Notes: generated by a model from the sequence alone, not told the origin. 37,553 bases of DNA from Micromonospora sp. H61 (GCF_018070325.1 NZ_JAGPXY010000065.1:1-37553); one strand, 5' to 3'; positions 8,687-16,340 are shown, counted from the first letter of the stretch. A program made the numbers and translations.

Positions 8687-8715
8687 TTGACAAAGAAGTT
8701 TTGTACGTACAAACT
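8687..8715 (+). promoter_or_regulatory. Promoter with 14-bp palindromic operator for the ArsR-type gene
   Basis: TTGACA (8687-8692) is a full -35 consensus, and a weak CAAACT -10 box follows after 17 nt (8710-8715). TTTGTACGTACAAA at 8700-8713 is a perfect 14-bp palindrome inside the spacer, running into the -10 box. The ATG at 8725 is only 9 nt past the -10 box, so the mRNA would have almost no leader. A dimeric regulator bound here would block RNA polymerase; the adjacent ArsR-type protein is the obvious candidate. Confidence 0.68.
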
Positions 8716-8724
8716 GATTTTGCC

Positions 8725-9282
8725 ATGAGAGATGTCCTGTACCTGGAGCAGATCGAGCAGGCCGAAGTCCTGCTCAAGCCGCAGCGCGTCGAGGTGCTGC
8801 GGCAACTGGCCGAGCCGCGCACCTGCACCGAGGTCGCGGCCCGACTCGACCAGACGCCACAGCGCGTCTACTACCACGTCAAGCAACTCGTCGCGGCCGG
8901 CCTCGTCGAGCTGGTCAACGAACGCAAGGTCCGCGGCATCACCGAAGGCATCTACCAGGCCGCCGCCCGCTCCTACTGGCTCTCCCCGCGGCTCGTCGGC
9001 CGGATCGGCCTGCGCCGGGCCCGCGACGAGCTGAGCCTGGGCTACCTGCTCGACCTGATGGAGGAGGTCCAGGCCGACATCGCCGGCCTGGACCGGGCGG
9101 CACCCGAGTTGCCCTCGATCGGGGTCTCCGGCGAGATCCGGGTGCCGGCCGAGCAGCGCCAGCAGTTCCTGCACGACCTGCAAACCGCACTTCAGGACCT
9201 GTTCACCCGCTACGGCGGCAGCGAAGGAGATGCCTTCAAGCTGGCCGTCGCCTGCTATCCGAAAGGGAACGACAATGAGTGA
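8725..9282 (+). CDS. ArsR-type winged helix-turn-helix regulator
   Basis: A 185-residue DNA-binding protein. Residues about 8-90 form a winged helix of the ArsR/HTH_20 type: LKPQRVEVLRQLAEPRTCTEVA followed by the recognition helix QRVYYHVKQLVAAGLVELV. The C-terminal half, about 90 residues, is helical with no recognised ligand motif and no cysteine pair of a metal-sensing ArsR, so it more likely senses a small organic ligand or works through its partner. The ATG at 8725 is chosen over a TTG at 8701, because 8701 falls inside the operator palindrome. Its last 8 nt overlap the start of the double-SRPBCC gene, so the two are co-transcribed and probably translationally coupled. Self-repression through the palindrome is inferred. 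Confidence 0.86.
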   Translation: MRDVLYLEQIEQAEVLLKPQRVEVLRQLAEPRTCTEVAARLDQTPQRVYYHVKQLVAAGLVELVNERKVRGITEGIYQAAARSYWLSPRLVGRIGLRRARDELSLGYLLDLMEEVQADIAGLDRAAPELPSIGVSGEIRVPAEQRQQFLHDLQTALQDLFTRYGGSEGDAFKLAVACYPKGNDNE

Positions 9283-10144
9283 GCCGATGAAGGTCCAGGC
9301 CCGTCTCTCCGCGCCCGTCGGGCGCGTCCGCCAGGCCCTGACCGACCCGGCCGAGCTGCGTGTCTGGCTGGCCGAGCACGCCGAGGTCGAGCTGCCCCAG
9401 CGGTACGAGTTCTGGGGCCGCTACACGCCCGAGGGTGACGCCCCGCACCAGCGGCTGCTGCACGCCGACGACGACACGCTGCGCTTCGGCTGGCTGCTCG
9501 ACGGCGTCGAGACCACCACCGAGTTCCAGTTGACCGCCGAGGGCACCGACAGCACCGTGCTCACGCTGATCCAGAGCCACTTCGACTTCGCCGAGGCGAT
9601 GAGCGGCTCCACCATCCGGGGCGTGCTCCAGACGTACTGGGCGCTGTCCATCGCCAACCTGGCCGCCCACGTGGAGGGCAAGCCACTGCTTCCCCGCACC
9701 GACTTCACCTCCGCCGACCTGCGCGGTGAGCTGGTCATCGCCGCCCCCGCCGACAAGGTGTGGGAGTCGCTGACCGACTCCGAGCAGGCCAGCGCCTGGT
9801 TCGGCTACCCGATCGGCATCGAGCCCTGGGTCGGCGGCAGGTACGCCATGGGCGGCTTCGAGACCGGTTACGCGGCCAAGGTCGTCGACCTGGAGCCCGG
9901 TCGGCGGATGTCCGTCGACTGGGGGCCGACCGGCGTGACGAGCTGGGAGCTGGCCGAGTCCGGTGGCCGGACCACGCTGACCTTCGTGCAGAGCGGCTTC
10001 GACGAGGCCAACCCGCCGTACGGGGCCTGGAGCGGGTCGGTTGCCGGGCTGTACGAGCTGCGCCGCTTCCACGAGGTGCCGAACTGGCAGCCGATCTGGA
10101 TCTCCGAGGAGATCCCCGGCCTGGAGCCCGCGCCGGCCAACTGA
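9275..10144 (+). CDS. Tandem SRPBCC (AHSA1-like) domain protein
   Basis: A 289-residue cytoplasmic protein made of two START-like SRPBCC domains. The first (about residues 4-140) has VQARLSAPVGRVRQALTDPAELRVWLAEHA; the second (about 150-280) has ELVIAAPADKVWESLTDSEQASAWFG and ends in TTLTFVQSGFDE. Both are of the AHSA1 type, a fold with a deep hydrophobic pocket. AHSA1-like genes are often paired with ArsR-type regulators, and here the pairing is by an 8-nt overlap, with an AAAGGGA ribosome binding site inside the upstream gene. The usual partner has one domain; this one has two fused. The ligand is unknown. A large hairpin 12 bp after the stop closes the unit. Confidence 0.85.
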   Translation: MSEPMKVQARLSAPVGRVRQALTDPAELRVWLAEHAEVELPQRYEFWGRYTPEGDAPHQRLLHADDDTLRFGWLLDGVETTTEFQLTAEGTDSTVLTLIQSHFDFAEAMSGSTIRGVLQTYWALSIANLAAHVEGKPLLPRTDFTSADLRGELVIAAPADKVWESLTDSEQASAWFGYPIGIEPWVGGRYAMGGFETGYAAKVVDLEPGRRMSVDWGPTGVTSWELAESGGRTTLTFVQSGFDEANPPYGAWSGSVAGLYELRRFHEVPNWQPIWISEEIPGLEPAPAN

Positions 10145-10156
10145 CGGTTTCGCCTT

Positions 10157-10228
10157 GATCGTGCTCGATCACTGATGTGGTGGCCTCGTTCGCCCCGGAG
10201 GCCACTACATCCTGGATCGAGCACGATC
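10157..10228 (+). terminator. 31-bp-arm inverted repeat after the ArsR-SRPBCC operon
   Basis: Arms at 10157-10187 and 10198-10228 pair over 31 bases with 4 mismatches (outer part GATCGTGCTCGATC, inner part ending GTGGCCTC) around a 10-base loop. It starts 12 bp after the stop codon and is a likely transcription end. The length, and the lack of a T-run, also fit a palindromic repeat element inserted between genes. Confidence 0.72.
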
Positions 10229-10306
10229 TTGTGTGCGGGCTGGGGTCTCGGTGATTCGTCGGCGAGATCTGGTGACTTTTCGCTGTCGAGTGGGTACTGG
10301 CGGGCG

Positions 10307-10540
10307 ATGTTCTTCATCTTTGGTCTGCGTACCAAGGTCGACCGGTCCGGTGTCGTGCAGCAGGTCTGCCGCCACTGCGGCAACCAGGCCGCGCAGGTGA
10401 TCACTCGCCGCTCGACGAAATTCACACTCTTCTTCATTCCCCTCGTTCCGATCCGCACCCGGTACGCGCAGCAGTGCACGTTCTGCGGTGCCGAGTACGA
10501 GATCTCCAAGTCCGACGCCGAGCGCCTCCCGGTCGGCTGA
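10307..10540 (+). CDS. Small zinc-ribbon protein
   Basis: A 77-residue protein with two cysteine pairs, CRHC near residues 21-24 and CTFC near 57-60, separated by a hydrophobic TKFTLFFIPLVPI segment. This is the layout of the small zinc-ribbon family (zinc_ribbon_15 type) common in actinobacteria, where the ribbon surrounds one membrane-associated stretch. No enzymatic motif is present and the function is unknown. The ATG at 10307 gives the family start (MFFIFGLRTK). The preceding hairpin separates it from the ArsR-SRPBCC unit, so it should have its own promoter; I see no strong one in 10229-10306. Confidence 0.78.
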   Translation: MFFIFGLRTKVDRSGVVQQVCRHCGNQAAQVITRRSTKFTLFFIPLVPIRTRYAQQCTFCGAEYEISKSDAERLPVG

Positions 10541-10547
10541 TCCGACG

Positions 10548-10724
10548 ATGGAACGCTTCCTCTGCTGGCTGATCGGCCGACCGACGTCCTCGGCCGACGT
10601 GGCCGTGCACACCGTTGCCCGCCCGCCCTGCACCCCTGGCCGGCGCAGACGCCGCCGCGCACGCCGTCCGCTGGCCGGCACCGCACTGCCCCGTTCACCC
10701 TGGAACCGATCCGCGGGCCGCTGA
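10548..10724 (+). CDS. Possible small arginine-rich protein, doubtful
   Basis: A 58-codon reading frame starts with an ATG 7 nt after the zinc-ribbon gene. It begins MERFLCWLIGRPT, reasonable for a short membrane-associated start, but then becomes very rich in Arg and Pro (GRRRRRRARRPL), which is what random high-GC sequence gives. There is no good ribosome binding site and no recognised family. It may be non-coding; it is listed because nothing else occupies 10541-10855. Confidence 0.22.
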   Translation: MERFLCWLIGRPTSSADVAVHTVARPPCTPGRRRRRRARRPLAGTALPRSPWNRSAGR

Positions 10725-10855
10725 CCCGAGGCCGGAGCCGCAGCGGGGTGCACGTTCGGCTCTGGCGGCGTTTCTGAGCGCTGGTTAGGCTTTCGGGGTT
10801 TGCCGTGGACCGGCGCCGCCGAGGGTGCACGCACGACGAAAGAGCCGGAGCGACC

Positions 10856-13111
10856 GTGTCCCGACAGGACGGAAAGCAGGCTGCGGGGACGCTCAACCCC
10901 GCCGGCGCGTTCGTCGCGGCTGCGGTCATCCTGCTGGAGGCGGGCTGGTTGGTCGCCGCGTTGCCCGGCGCCGCGCTGGTCAGCGACATCGGCGCGATGC
11001 TGGTCGCCGGTTGGGCGACGCTCGCGTGCGTCGGGGTGGCCCGTCGACATCCGGCGCCGCTGCGCCGGTTCTGGACGCTGCTCGCCCTCACCATGGCGCT
11101 CGCCGCCATCGGTCGGGCCATCTGGACGGTGCAGCGGCTCGTCGGCGGCGACCTGCCGCACACGCCGGTGGTCGGGGTGGTCTTCACCGCCGGCATCCTC
11201 ACCGGCACGGCCGCGCTGCTCAGCTCGCCGTCCGCTCCGAGGACAGCGGTCGGTCGGGCCCGTACGTTGCTGGACGGGGTGATCGTCGCCCTGGCCCTGG
11301 TGCCGATCGGGTGGGTGCTGGTCTTCCGGGGGGTCGCCGCCGCCGAGCTGGCCGATCCGGCGCGGACGCTGGGTCTGCTGTTCCCGATGTTCGACCTGAT
11401 GCAGCTCACCATCCTGGTCGCGGTCTCCGGGCCGGCCCGGCCGATGTGGCGGCCGATGACCGTCCTGGCGGCGAGCCTCACCCTGCGGGTCGTCGCCGAC
11501 GTCGTCTACGTGTCGCTGGTCGCCCGCGCCGACTACACCGCCGGTCACCCGATCGACCTGTGCTGGCCGTTGAGCTACCTGCTGATCGGCCTGGCCGCCC
11601 GCAACCCGCCGCCACCCGACTGCGACGGCACCGACGACACCGCCGAGTCGCCGCTGCCGCCCTGGTGGCGGGTGGCGCTGCCGTACCTGCCGGTGGGTGG
11701 GGCGATCATCGCTGTGGTGCTGGCCCGCCGGCCCACCGGGCAGACCCCGCAGCTGGTGTTCGTGACCATGATGGTGCTGCTGGCCGCCCTCGCCGTCCGG
11801 CAGGGGCTGGCCGCCAACGAGAACCTCCGGCTGGTGGCCCGGCTGCGCCGGCTCGCGTACGGCGACCAGCTCACCGGGCTGCCCAACCGGCTGTTGTTCA
11901 ACCGGCGGCTGCGCCTGGCCCTGCGTGACGGGCGGCCGGTGGCGGTGCTGCTGCTCGACCTGGACGGGTTCAAGCAGGTGAACGACCGGTTCGGGCATGC
12001 CACCGGTGACACCCTGCTGACCGGGCTCGCGGCCCGGATGCACACTGCCGTGAACGGCGACGGCACCATCGCCCGGCTCGGCGGTGACGAGTTCGCCGTG
12101 CTGGTCGACGGCGACCGGCCGGTGTCACCCGAGCTGCTCGCCGAGCGACTGCTGGACGCGTTGCGGCCCTCCGACGACGAGGAGGACGTCGGGGTGCACC
12201 CGTCGGCGAGCATCGGTATCGCCGAGTACGGCCCGCAGCACGCCTCCCACAGCGACCTGCTGCGCGACGCCGACATCGCCATGTACGCGGCCAAGGCGGC
12301 CGGGAAGTCCGCGTACCGCACGTGCACTGCGGCGTTGCGCGAGTCGGCCGTCTCCCGCGCCGAGTTGATCGCCGACCTGCGCCGCGCTGTCGACGAGGAC
12401 CAGCTGCACCTGGAGTTCCAACCCATCGTCGACCTGAGCACCGGCGCGGTACGCAGCGCCGAGGCGCTGGTGCGCTGGCGGCACCCCCGGCTGGGGATGT
12501 TGCCGCCGGCGAGGTTCCTGCCGCTGGCCGAGGAGACCGGGCTGATCCTGCCGATCGACCGCTGGGTGATCCACGAGGCGTGCCGGGCCGCCGCGACCTG
12601 GCGGGGCCGGGTGCCGGAGGCGACAGTCGCTGTGAACATCGCCGCCGCGCACCTGCGTCGGCCGGACCTGATCGCCACGGTCACCGCGGCGACCAGCGCC
12701 GCCGGGCTGGCACCACGGGCGTTGACCCTGGAGTTGACCGAGTCGGCGCTGATCGAGGGCACCGAGGCTGTGCTGGAGCGGCTGCACCAACTCCGGGAGT
12801 TGGGCATCCGGATCGCCATCGACGATTTCGGCACCGGCTACTCGTCGCTGAGCTACCTGCACCGCATTCCGGCCACCGAGCTGAAGATCGACAGGTCGTT
12901 CGTGGCCCGGCTGGGCACCGACGACCGGGCGTACGCCACGGTGGAGATGGTCACCCGCCTGGCCGGCGCGTTCGACCTGGCGGTGGTCGCCGAGGGGGTG
13001 GAGACCGAGCGTCAGCACGAGGCGATCACCGCGATCGGCTGCCCACGAGGCCAGGGCTATCTGTACGGGCGGCCGGACGCCCCCGCCATGGTGGGCCAGA
13101 ATCGGAGTTGA
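10856..13111 (+). CDS. Membrane-bound GGDEF-EAL protein (cyclic di-GMP cyclase/phosphodiesterase)
   Basis: A 751-residue protein with some nine to ten hydrophobic segments over residues 15-300, then a GGDEF domain (about 325-490) and an EAL domain (about 500-750). The GGDEF signature is intact at residues 409-413, after LLLDLDGFKQVND, so diguanylate cyclase activity is expected. No RxxD inhibitory site lies five residues before it. The EAL domain keeps EAL at 536-538, the asparagine of VNIAAAHL, ELTES, IDDFGTGYSSL, LKIDRSF and VVAEGVETE, so c-di-GMP phosphodiesterase activity is also expected. The membrane region lacks a sensor motif I recognise and probably sets the balance between the two activities. 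GTG at 10856 has GGAG 5 nt upstream; a GTG at 10805 is less likely. The stop overlaps the -35-like box of the next gene. Confidence 0.93.
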   Translation: MSRQDGKQAAGTLNPAGAFVAAAVILLEAGWLVAALPGAALVSDIGAMLVAGWATLACVGVARRHPAPLRRFWTLLALTMALAAIGRAIWTVQRLVGGDLPHTPVVGVVFTAGILTGTAALLSSPSAPRTAVGRARTLLDGVIVALALVPIGWVLVFRGVAAAELADPARTLGLLFPMFDLMQLTILVAVSGPARPMWRPMTVLAASLTLRVVADVVYVSLVARADYTAGHPIDLCWPLSYLLIGLAARNPPPPDCDGTDDTAESPLPPWWRVALPYLPVGGAIIAVVLARRPTGQTPQLVFVTMMVLLAALAVRQGLAANENLRLVARLRRLAYGDQLTGLPNRLLFNRRLRLALRDGRPVAVLLLDLDGFKQVNDRFGHATGDTLLTGLAARMHTAVNGDGTIARLGGDEFAVLVDGDRPVSPELLAERLLDALRPSDDEEDVGVHPSASIGIAEYGPQHASHSDLLRDADIAMYAAKAAGKSAYRTCTAALRESAVSRAELIADLRRAVDEDQLHLEFQPIVDLSTGAVRSAEALVRWRHPRLGMLPPARFLPLAEETGLILPIDRWVIHEACRAAATWRGRVPEATVAVNIAAAHLRRPDLIATVTAATSAAGLAPRALTLELTESALIEGTEAVLERLHQLRELGIRIAIDDFGTGYSSLSYLHRIPATELKIDRSFVARLGTDDRAYATVEMVTRLAGAFDLAVVAEGVETERQHEAITAIGCPRGQGYLYGRPDAPAMVGQNRS

Positions 13112-13138
13112 CTCTCACGTAACGGCAGGCAGGAGCCT
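13108..13138 (+). promoter_or_regulatory. Candidate promoter/operator of the TipA-like gene
   Basis: TTGACT at 13108-13113 overlaps the GGDEF-EAL stop codon and is followed by CTCACGTAACG, resembling one half of the dyads found in the long spacers of MerR-family promoters. A 19-nt spacer would put the -10 at GAGCCT, which is a poor match. MerR proteins activate promoters with long spacers and usually control their own gene. Tentative. Confidence 0.4.
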
Positions 13139-13161
13139 GGTTCCCGGAAGGGAGGGGGACC

Positions 13162-13920
13162 ATGGCGTACACGGTGGGTCAGGTCGCGAAGGTGGCCGGC
13201 GTGACGGTGCGGACGCTGCACCACTACGACGAGATCGGGTTGCTCTCGCCCAGCGGGCGCACCTCGGCCGGTTACCGCCGCTACGACGACGCGGACCTGC
13301 AACGGCTGCAACTCGTCCTGTACTACCGGGAGCTTGGTTTCCCGCTTGAGGAGATCACCGCGATCATCGACGACCCGGCGGCCGATCCGGCCGCGCACCT
13401 GCGCCGGCAGCACGAGCTGCTGACGGTGCGGCTCAAGCGGTTGCAGGAGATGGTCGCGGCGATCGAGTTCGCGATGGAGGCGAGCAAGATGGGCATTCAA
13501 CTCACGCCGGAGGAGCGGTTCGAGGTCTTCGGTGACTTCGATCCGGAGGAGCACCAGGCCGAGGCGGAGCAGCGGTGGGGCGACACCGACGCGTACCGGG
13601 AGTCGAACCGGCGGGTCGCCCGCTACAGCAAGGAAGACTGGCTGCGCAACAAGGCGGAGAACGAGGACTGGGGCCGGCGGATCGTCGCGCTGATGGCCTC
13701 GGGCGCGCCGGCGGACAGCCCGGAGGCGATGGAGCTGGCCGAGGAGCACCGGCAACTCATCGGCCGCTGGTTCTACGAGTGCTCGTACGAGATGCAGACC
13801 GGGTTGGCCGACATGTACCTGGCCGACGAGCGGTTCACCGCGTACTACGAGAACATCGCGTCGGGGCTGGCCGCCTATCTGCACGAGGCGATCCACGCCA
13901 ACGCGATCAGCCGGGCGTGA
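13162..13920 (+). CDS. MerR family regulator, TipA-like (HTH + TipAS domain)
   Basis: A 252-residue regulator. Residues 1-70 are a MerR winged helix (YTVGQVAKVAGVTVRTLHHYDEIGLL, then SAGYRRYDDADLQRL), followed by a dimerising coiled coil to about residue 115. Residues about 125-250 form a TipAS-type antibiotic-recognition domain, all-helical with many aromatic and acidic residues (for example HEAIHAN and YYENIASGLAAYL near the end). In Streptomyces lividans TipAL binds thiopeptides such as thiostrepton and activates transcription; related proteins respond to other drugs. The ligand here is not known, and I cannot confirm the cysteine that joins thiopeptides in TipA. A strong GGAAGGGAGGGGG ribosome binding site precedes the ATG. 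No efflux gene adjoins it, so its targets may lie elsewhere. Confidence 0.9.
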   Translation: MAYTVGQVAKVAGVTVRTLHHYDEIGLLSPSGRTSAGYRRYDDADLQRLQLVLYYRELGFPLEEITAIIDDPAADPAAHLRRQHELLTVRLKRLQEMVAAIEFAMEASKMGIQLTPEERFEVFGDFDPEEHQAEAEQRWGDTDAYRESNRRVARYSKEDWLRNKAENEDWGRRIVALMASGAPADSPEAMELAEEHRQLIGRWFYECSYEMQTGLADMYLADERFTAYYENIASGLAAYLHEAIHANAISRA

Positions 13921-13925
13921 CGAGG

Positions 13926-13954
13926 TGCGGTCCGGCTAGTCTGGCCGGACCGCA
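13926..13954 (+). terminator. Hairpin between the TipA-like gene and the next gene
   Basis: TGCGGTCCGGC at 13926-13936 pairs perfectly with 13944-13954 around the 7-base loop TAGTCTG. It begins 5 bp after the TipA-like stop and ends 13 bp before the next gene's ATG, just before its GGGGGAG ribosome binding site. It may end the tipA-like transcript or, if the two genes share an mRNA, act as an intercistronic structure. Confidence 0.65.
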
Positions 13955-13967
13955 CCGCCCGGGGGAG

Positions 13968-14747
13968 ATGACAGTGCAGAAACCGAAGCTGATCGCCGCT
14001 GGCGCCGTGCTCGTGGTGGCGGTCGGCGCCGGGGCGTGGGCGCTGGTCGCCGCCGGCGACGACGACCCGGACGCGGGTCGCCCGGCGGCGTCGGCGGGCC
14101 CGCCCGACCCGGTCGGTGTGCTGAAGGCCGCCGCCGCGAAGGCCGACGAGCAGCCGTACAAGCTGACAGTCGGCACCGGCGGCGCGGACGGGGACGCCAC
14201 TGTGCTGCTCTGGGACCCGAAGGCGAAGCGTGGTCTGGAGACCACCTCGCTGAAGGTGCCCTCCGGTGTGGTGAAGATCGAACGGTTGACCACCGGACCG
14301 GACGTGTACGTGCGGGTCACCGCCCCGGACCGCCGCGTCCCGGTCTGGGACGGCAAGACCTGGTGGCACGTCGGCGCCCCGGGCGCCCCGGCGGCCAAGC
14401 AGGGCTTGGACAACACCCGACTGGCCAGCACGCTGGGCGCACCGGCGGGGGTCCGGCTGACCGCCGAGCGGGAGTACGCGGGCACGCTGGATCTGCGCCA
14501 GAGCGGCGCGGTGCTGGGCAGCGGCGTCGGCAACGTGCTCGGCGACCGGGCCGCCGCGGTCCCGTTCACCGCTGCGGTGGACGAGCAGGGCCGGCTGGTC
14601 CGCTACCGCATCGAGTTGGCCAGCGAGCAGTCGCAGACCGCCCAGCTCGACCTGACGTACTCGGACTTCGGGCTGCCGGTGTCGGCGGACCCGCCGGCGG
14701 CCGACCTGGTGGGGGAGGACCCGCCGGCGAACATTCCCGGCGCCTGA
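13968..14747 (+). CDS. Membrane-anchored or secreted LppX/LprG-like protein
   Basis: A 259-residue protein with an N-terminal basic stretch and one hydrophobic segment (LIAAGAVLVVAVGAGAWALVAAG, about residues 8-30), an Ala/Pro/Asp-rich linker, and an exported domain of about 200 residues made of alternating strands. The domain pattern (VGVLKAAAAKADEQPYKLTVGTG, then later KTWWHVG and ELASEQSQTAQLDLTYSDFG) resembles the LolA/LppX/LprG half-barrel that binds lipids in mycobacterial envelopes. It lacks a lipobox cysteine, so it is not a typical lipoprotein. GGGGGAG lies just before the ATG. It converges with the beta-lactamase-like gene with 7 bp between stops. The family call is tentative; topology is firm. 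Confidence 0.72.
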   Translation: MTVQKPKLIAAGAVLVVAVGAGAWALVAAGDDDPDAGRPAASAGPPDPVGVLKAAAAKADEQPYKLTVGTGGADGDATVLLWDPKAKRGLETTSLKVPSGVVKIERLTTGPDVYVRVTAPDRRVPVWDGKTWWHVGAPGAPAAKQGLDNTRLASTLGAPAGVRLTAEREYAGTLDLRQSGAVLGSGVGNVLGDRAAAVPFTAAVDEQGRLVRYRIELASEQSQTAQLDLTYSDFGLPVSADPPAADLVGEDPPANIPGA

Positions 14748-14754
14748 GGTCGGC

Positions 14755-16122
14755 TCACTCCTCGACCGCCCCGTCGACCGGGGTGACCAGGAAGTCGTAG
14801 ACGGTGCGGGCCATCCGCCGGACCGTCTCGTCGCCGGTGGCCATGGGTCCGGCGGTGAGGAACGCGACGGCGGTCTCGGTGCCGGGGATCAGGTAGTAGC
14901 CGACGTCGTGCGAGGCGTCCGGCAGGTCACCGGTCTTGTGGGCCACCGGCACGCCCGGTGGCAACGCCGCCGGGATCTTCGTGTTCAGGGTCTGCTCCCG
15001 CATGAAGCCGATCATCAGGTCGCGGGAGGCGGGGGTGAGGATCTCGCCGTCCCAGACCGCGCCGAGCAGTGACACCACGTCGTCCGGGCTGGTGTAGTTC
15101 TCCTCGCCGCGTTGCGCCGCCGCGCTGTCGAGCATCCGGCGGGCCAGGATGGTGGAGCGTTGGTTCATCGAGTCGATCAGCGCGTTGACCGGGGCGAACC
15201 CACCCAGGTAGGTGATCAGCACGTTCGCTGCCACGTTGTCGCTGTACTTGATCAGGTACTGGGCGAGCCGGCGCACTGTGACCACCTGCGGGAACGTCTC
15301 GAACTGCAACTGACCGGTGCCGCCGACCACGTCCTGGGGGGTCACCAGCACCCCGTCGTCGAGGAAGACCTGTCCACAGTCGACCCGACGCAGCAGCTCG
15401 ACGAGGATCCACAGCTTGATGACGCTGGCCGCCTTGGGGCGCAGCGATCCGTTGACGGCGATCTGCTGGTCGCCGTAGCGGCCGGACAGGTCGCGCACGG
15501 TGACCCCGGCCGGGTTGAGGCTCGCGTCGGCGACCACCCGGGCGAGCTGCCCGCTGAGCGGGAACAGCCGGGCCCCGGCGACCGGGTCGGTGGGCGGCTG
15601 CGGGCTGGTGACCACCACGCCGGTCAGCGGCGTCGGCGGTCGGTTCCGCTGGATCACCTCCAACGTGCCCTCGCTGCGCCCGACCAGCGGCATCCGGTAG
15701 CGGTAGGCCGTCCCTCCGACCACGACCGCGCCGCTGGCCACCCCGGCGGCGACCCGCATGGTCGGGTCGGCGACCCGGCCGGTGTCGCCGTCGCAGGCGC
15801 GGTAGCGCACTGTGCGCCCGAGCGAGTCCACAGCGAACACCCCGCCGGGAAACGACAGCCAGGACACCTCGCTGGTCGGCGGGCGCTCCGGCGTCGGGTC
15901 CACACCGGGCTCGTGGCTCTGACCGTCGCCGGGCTCAACCCCGTACCCCGGCTCGGTCGTCTGCGCCGGGTCCGCGACGGGCGCACGGCCCGGGCCGTCC
16001 GCGGTGGCCGGCCCGGTCGTCGCGAGCACCGCGAGCGCGACCGCCGTCGTCAGCGCCTTCAGGGGTACGCGGGCAGAGTTCCCCAGCAGGGAAGATGAGC
16101 GCCTCTTGTCGCTTTTTCTCAC
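14755..16122 (-). CDS. Secreted class A beta-lactamase-like serine hydrolase
   Basis: A 455-residue exported protein. Residues 1-45 are a signal peptide (basic start, LKALTTAVALAVLATTGPATA). A spacer and a region of about 150 residues follow, then the serine beta-lactamase/transpeptidase fold with all three motifs: SVIK at 233-236 (SxxK), SDN at 294-296 and KTG at 396-398. SDN and the overall spacing point to the class A-like Beta-lactamase2 family; a glutamate of GEENYTS lies where the omega-loop base is expected, but its alignment is uncertain. It may hydrolyse beta-lactams or be a cell-wall carboxypeptidase/esterase relative. The frame is open to 16245, but GTG at 16122 gives a proper signal peptide and has TATCGT six nt upstream, the leaderless pattern. 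A nearby palindrome may control it. Confidence 0.84.
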   Translation of the reverse strand: MRKSDKRRSSSLLGNSARVPLKALTTAVALAVLATTGPATADGPGRAPVADPAQTTEPGYGVEPGDGQSHEPGVDPTPERPPTSEVSWLSFPGGVFAVDSLGRTVRYRACDGDTGRVADPTMRVAAGVASGAVVVGGTAYRYRMPLVGRSEGTLEVIQRNRPPTPLTGVVVTSPQPPTDPVAGARLFPLSGQLARVVADASLNPAGVTVRDLSGRYGDQQIAVNGSLRPKAASVIKLWILVELLRRVDCGQVFLDDGVLVTPQDVVGGTGQLQFETFPQVVTVRRLAQYLIKYSDNVAANVLITYLGGFAPVNALIDSMNQRSTILARRMLDSAAAQRGEENYTSPDDVVSLLGAVWDGEILTPASRDLMIGFMREQTLNTKIPAALPPGVPVAHKTGDLPDASHDVGYYLIPGTETAVAFLTAGPMATGDETVRRMARTVYDFLVTPVDGAVEE

Positions 16123-16128
16123 GTTTGC

Positions 16129-16134
16129 ACGATA
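16129..16134 (-). promoter_or_regulatory. Leaderless -10 box of the beta-lactamase-like gene
   Basis: On the minus strand TATCGT is followed by exactly 6 nt and the GTG at 16122, matching TANNNT-N6-start. No convincing -35 box. Confidence 0.55.
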
Positions 16135-16220
16135 TGAAGCGTTGGAGGCTGGTGAGACCGACGGGACCGGCGTCACCCGTCCGGGCGGCAATGTCCCCCC
16201 GAGCGCGACGACCCACAGGT

Positions 16221-16241
16221 ATAACTGTGACGCACAGGTAT
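16221..16241. repeat. Short hairpin ATAACTGTG/CACAGGTAT
   Basis: Nine-base arms with one mismatch around a 3-base loop lie about 100 bp upstream of the beta-lactamase-like start. The sequence around it shares TGTGA and CAGGTAT blocks with the palindrome at 31350-31397, so it may be a shortened relative of that element, or an operator. Confidence 0.45.
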
Positions 16242-16246
16242 TCACG

Positions 16247-16315
16247 CTTTGCTCTGCACCCGCCCATGCGCCAGTTACGGACCGTGCGTGGCGCGCGGGC
16301 GGGTGCAGAGCAAAG
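16247..16315. repeat. Long inverted repeat between divergent genes
   Basis: Arms of 26 bases at 16247-16272 and 16290-16315 pair with 2 mismatches (outer 19 bases perfect: CTTTGCTCTGCACCCGCCC) around a 17-base loop. It lies between the divergent beta-lactamase-like and ABM genes, so ending transcription is not an obvious role. It resembles a dispersed palindromic element in size and position. Confidence 0.7.
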
Positions 16316-16340
16316 GTCAGCCACTAGCCCGGAGGACCCC

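Noticed and set aside
10205..12043. Open frame of 612 codons on the minus strand
   Set aside because: Antisense to the zinc-ribbon and GGDEF-EAL genes; high Gln/Arg/His content typical of a shadow frame.
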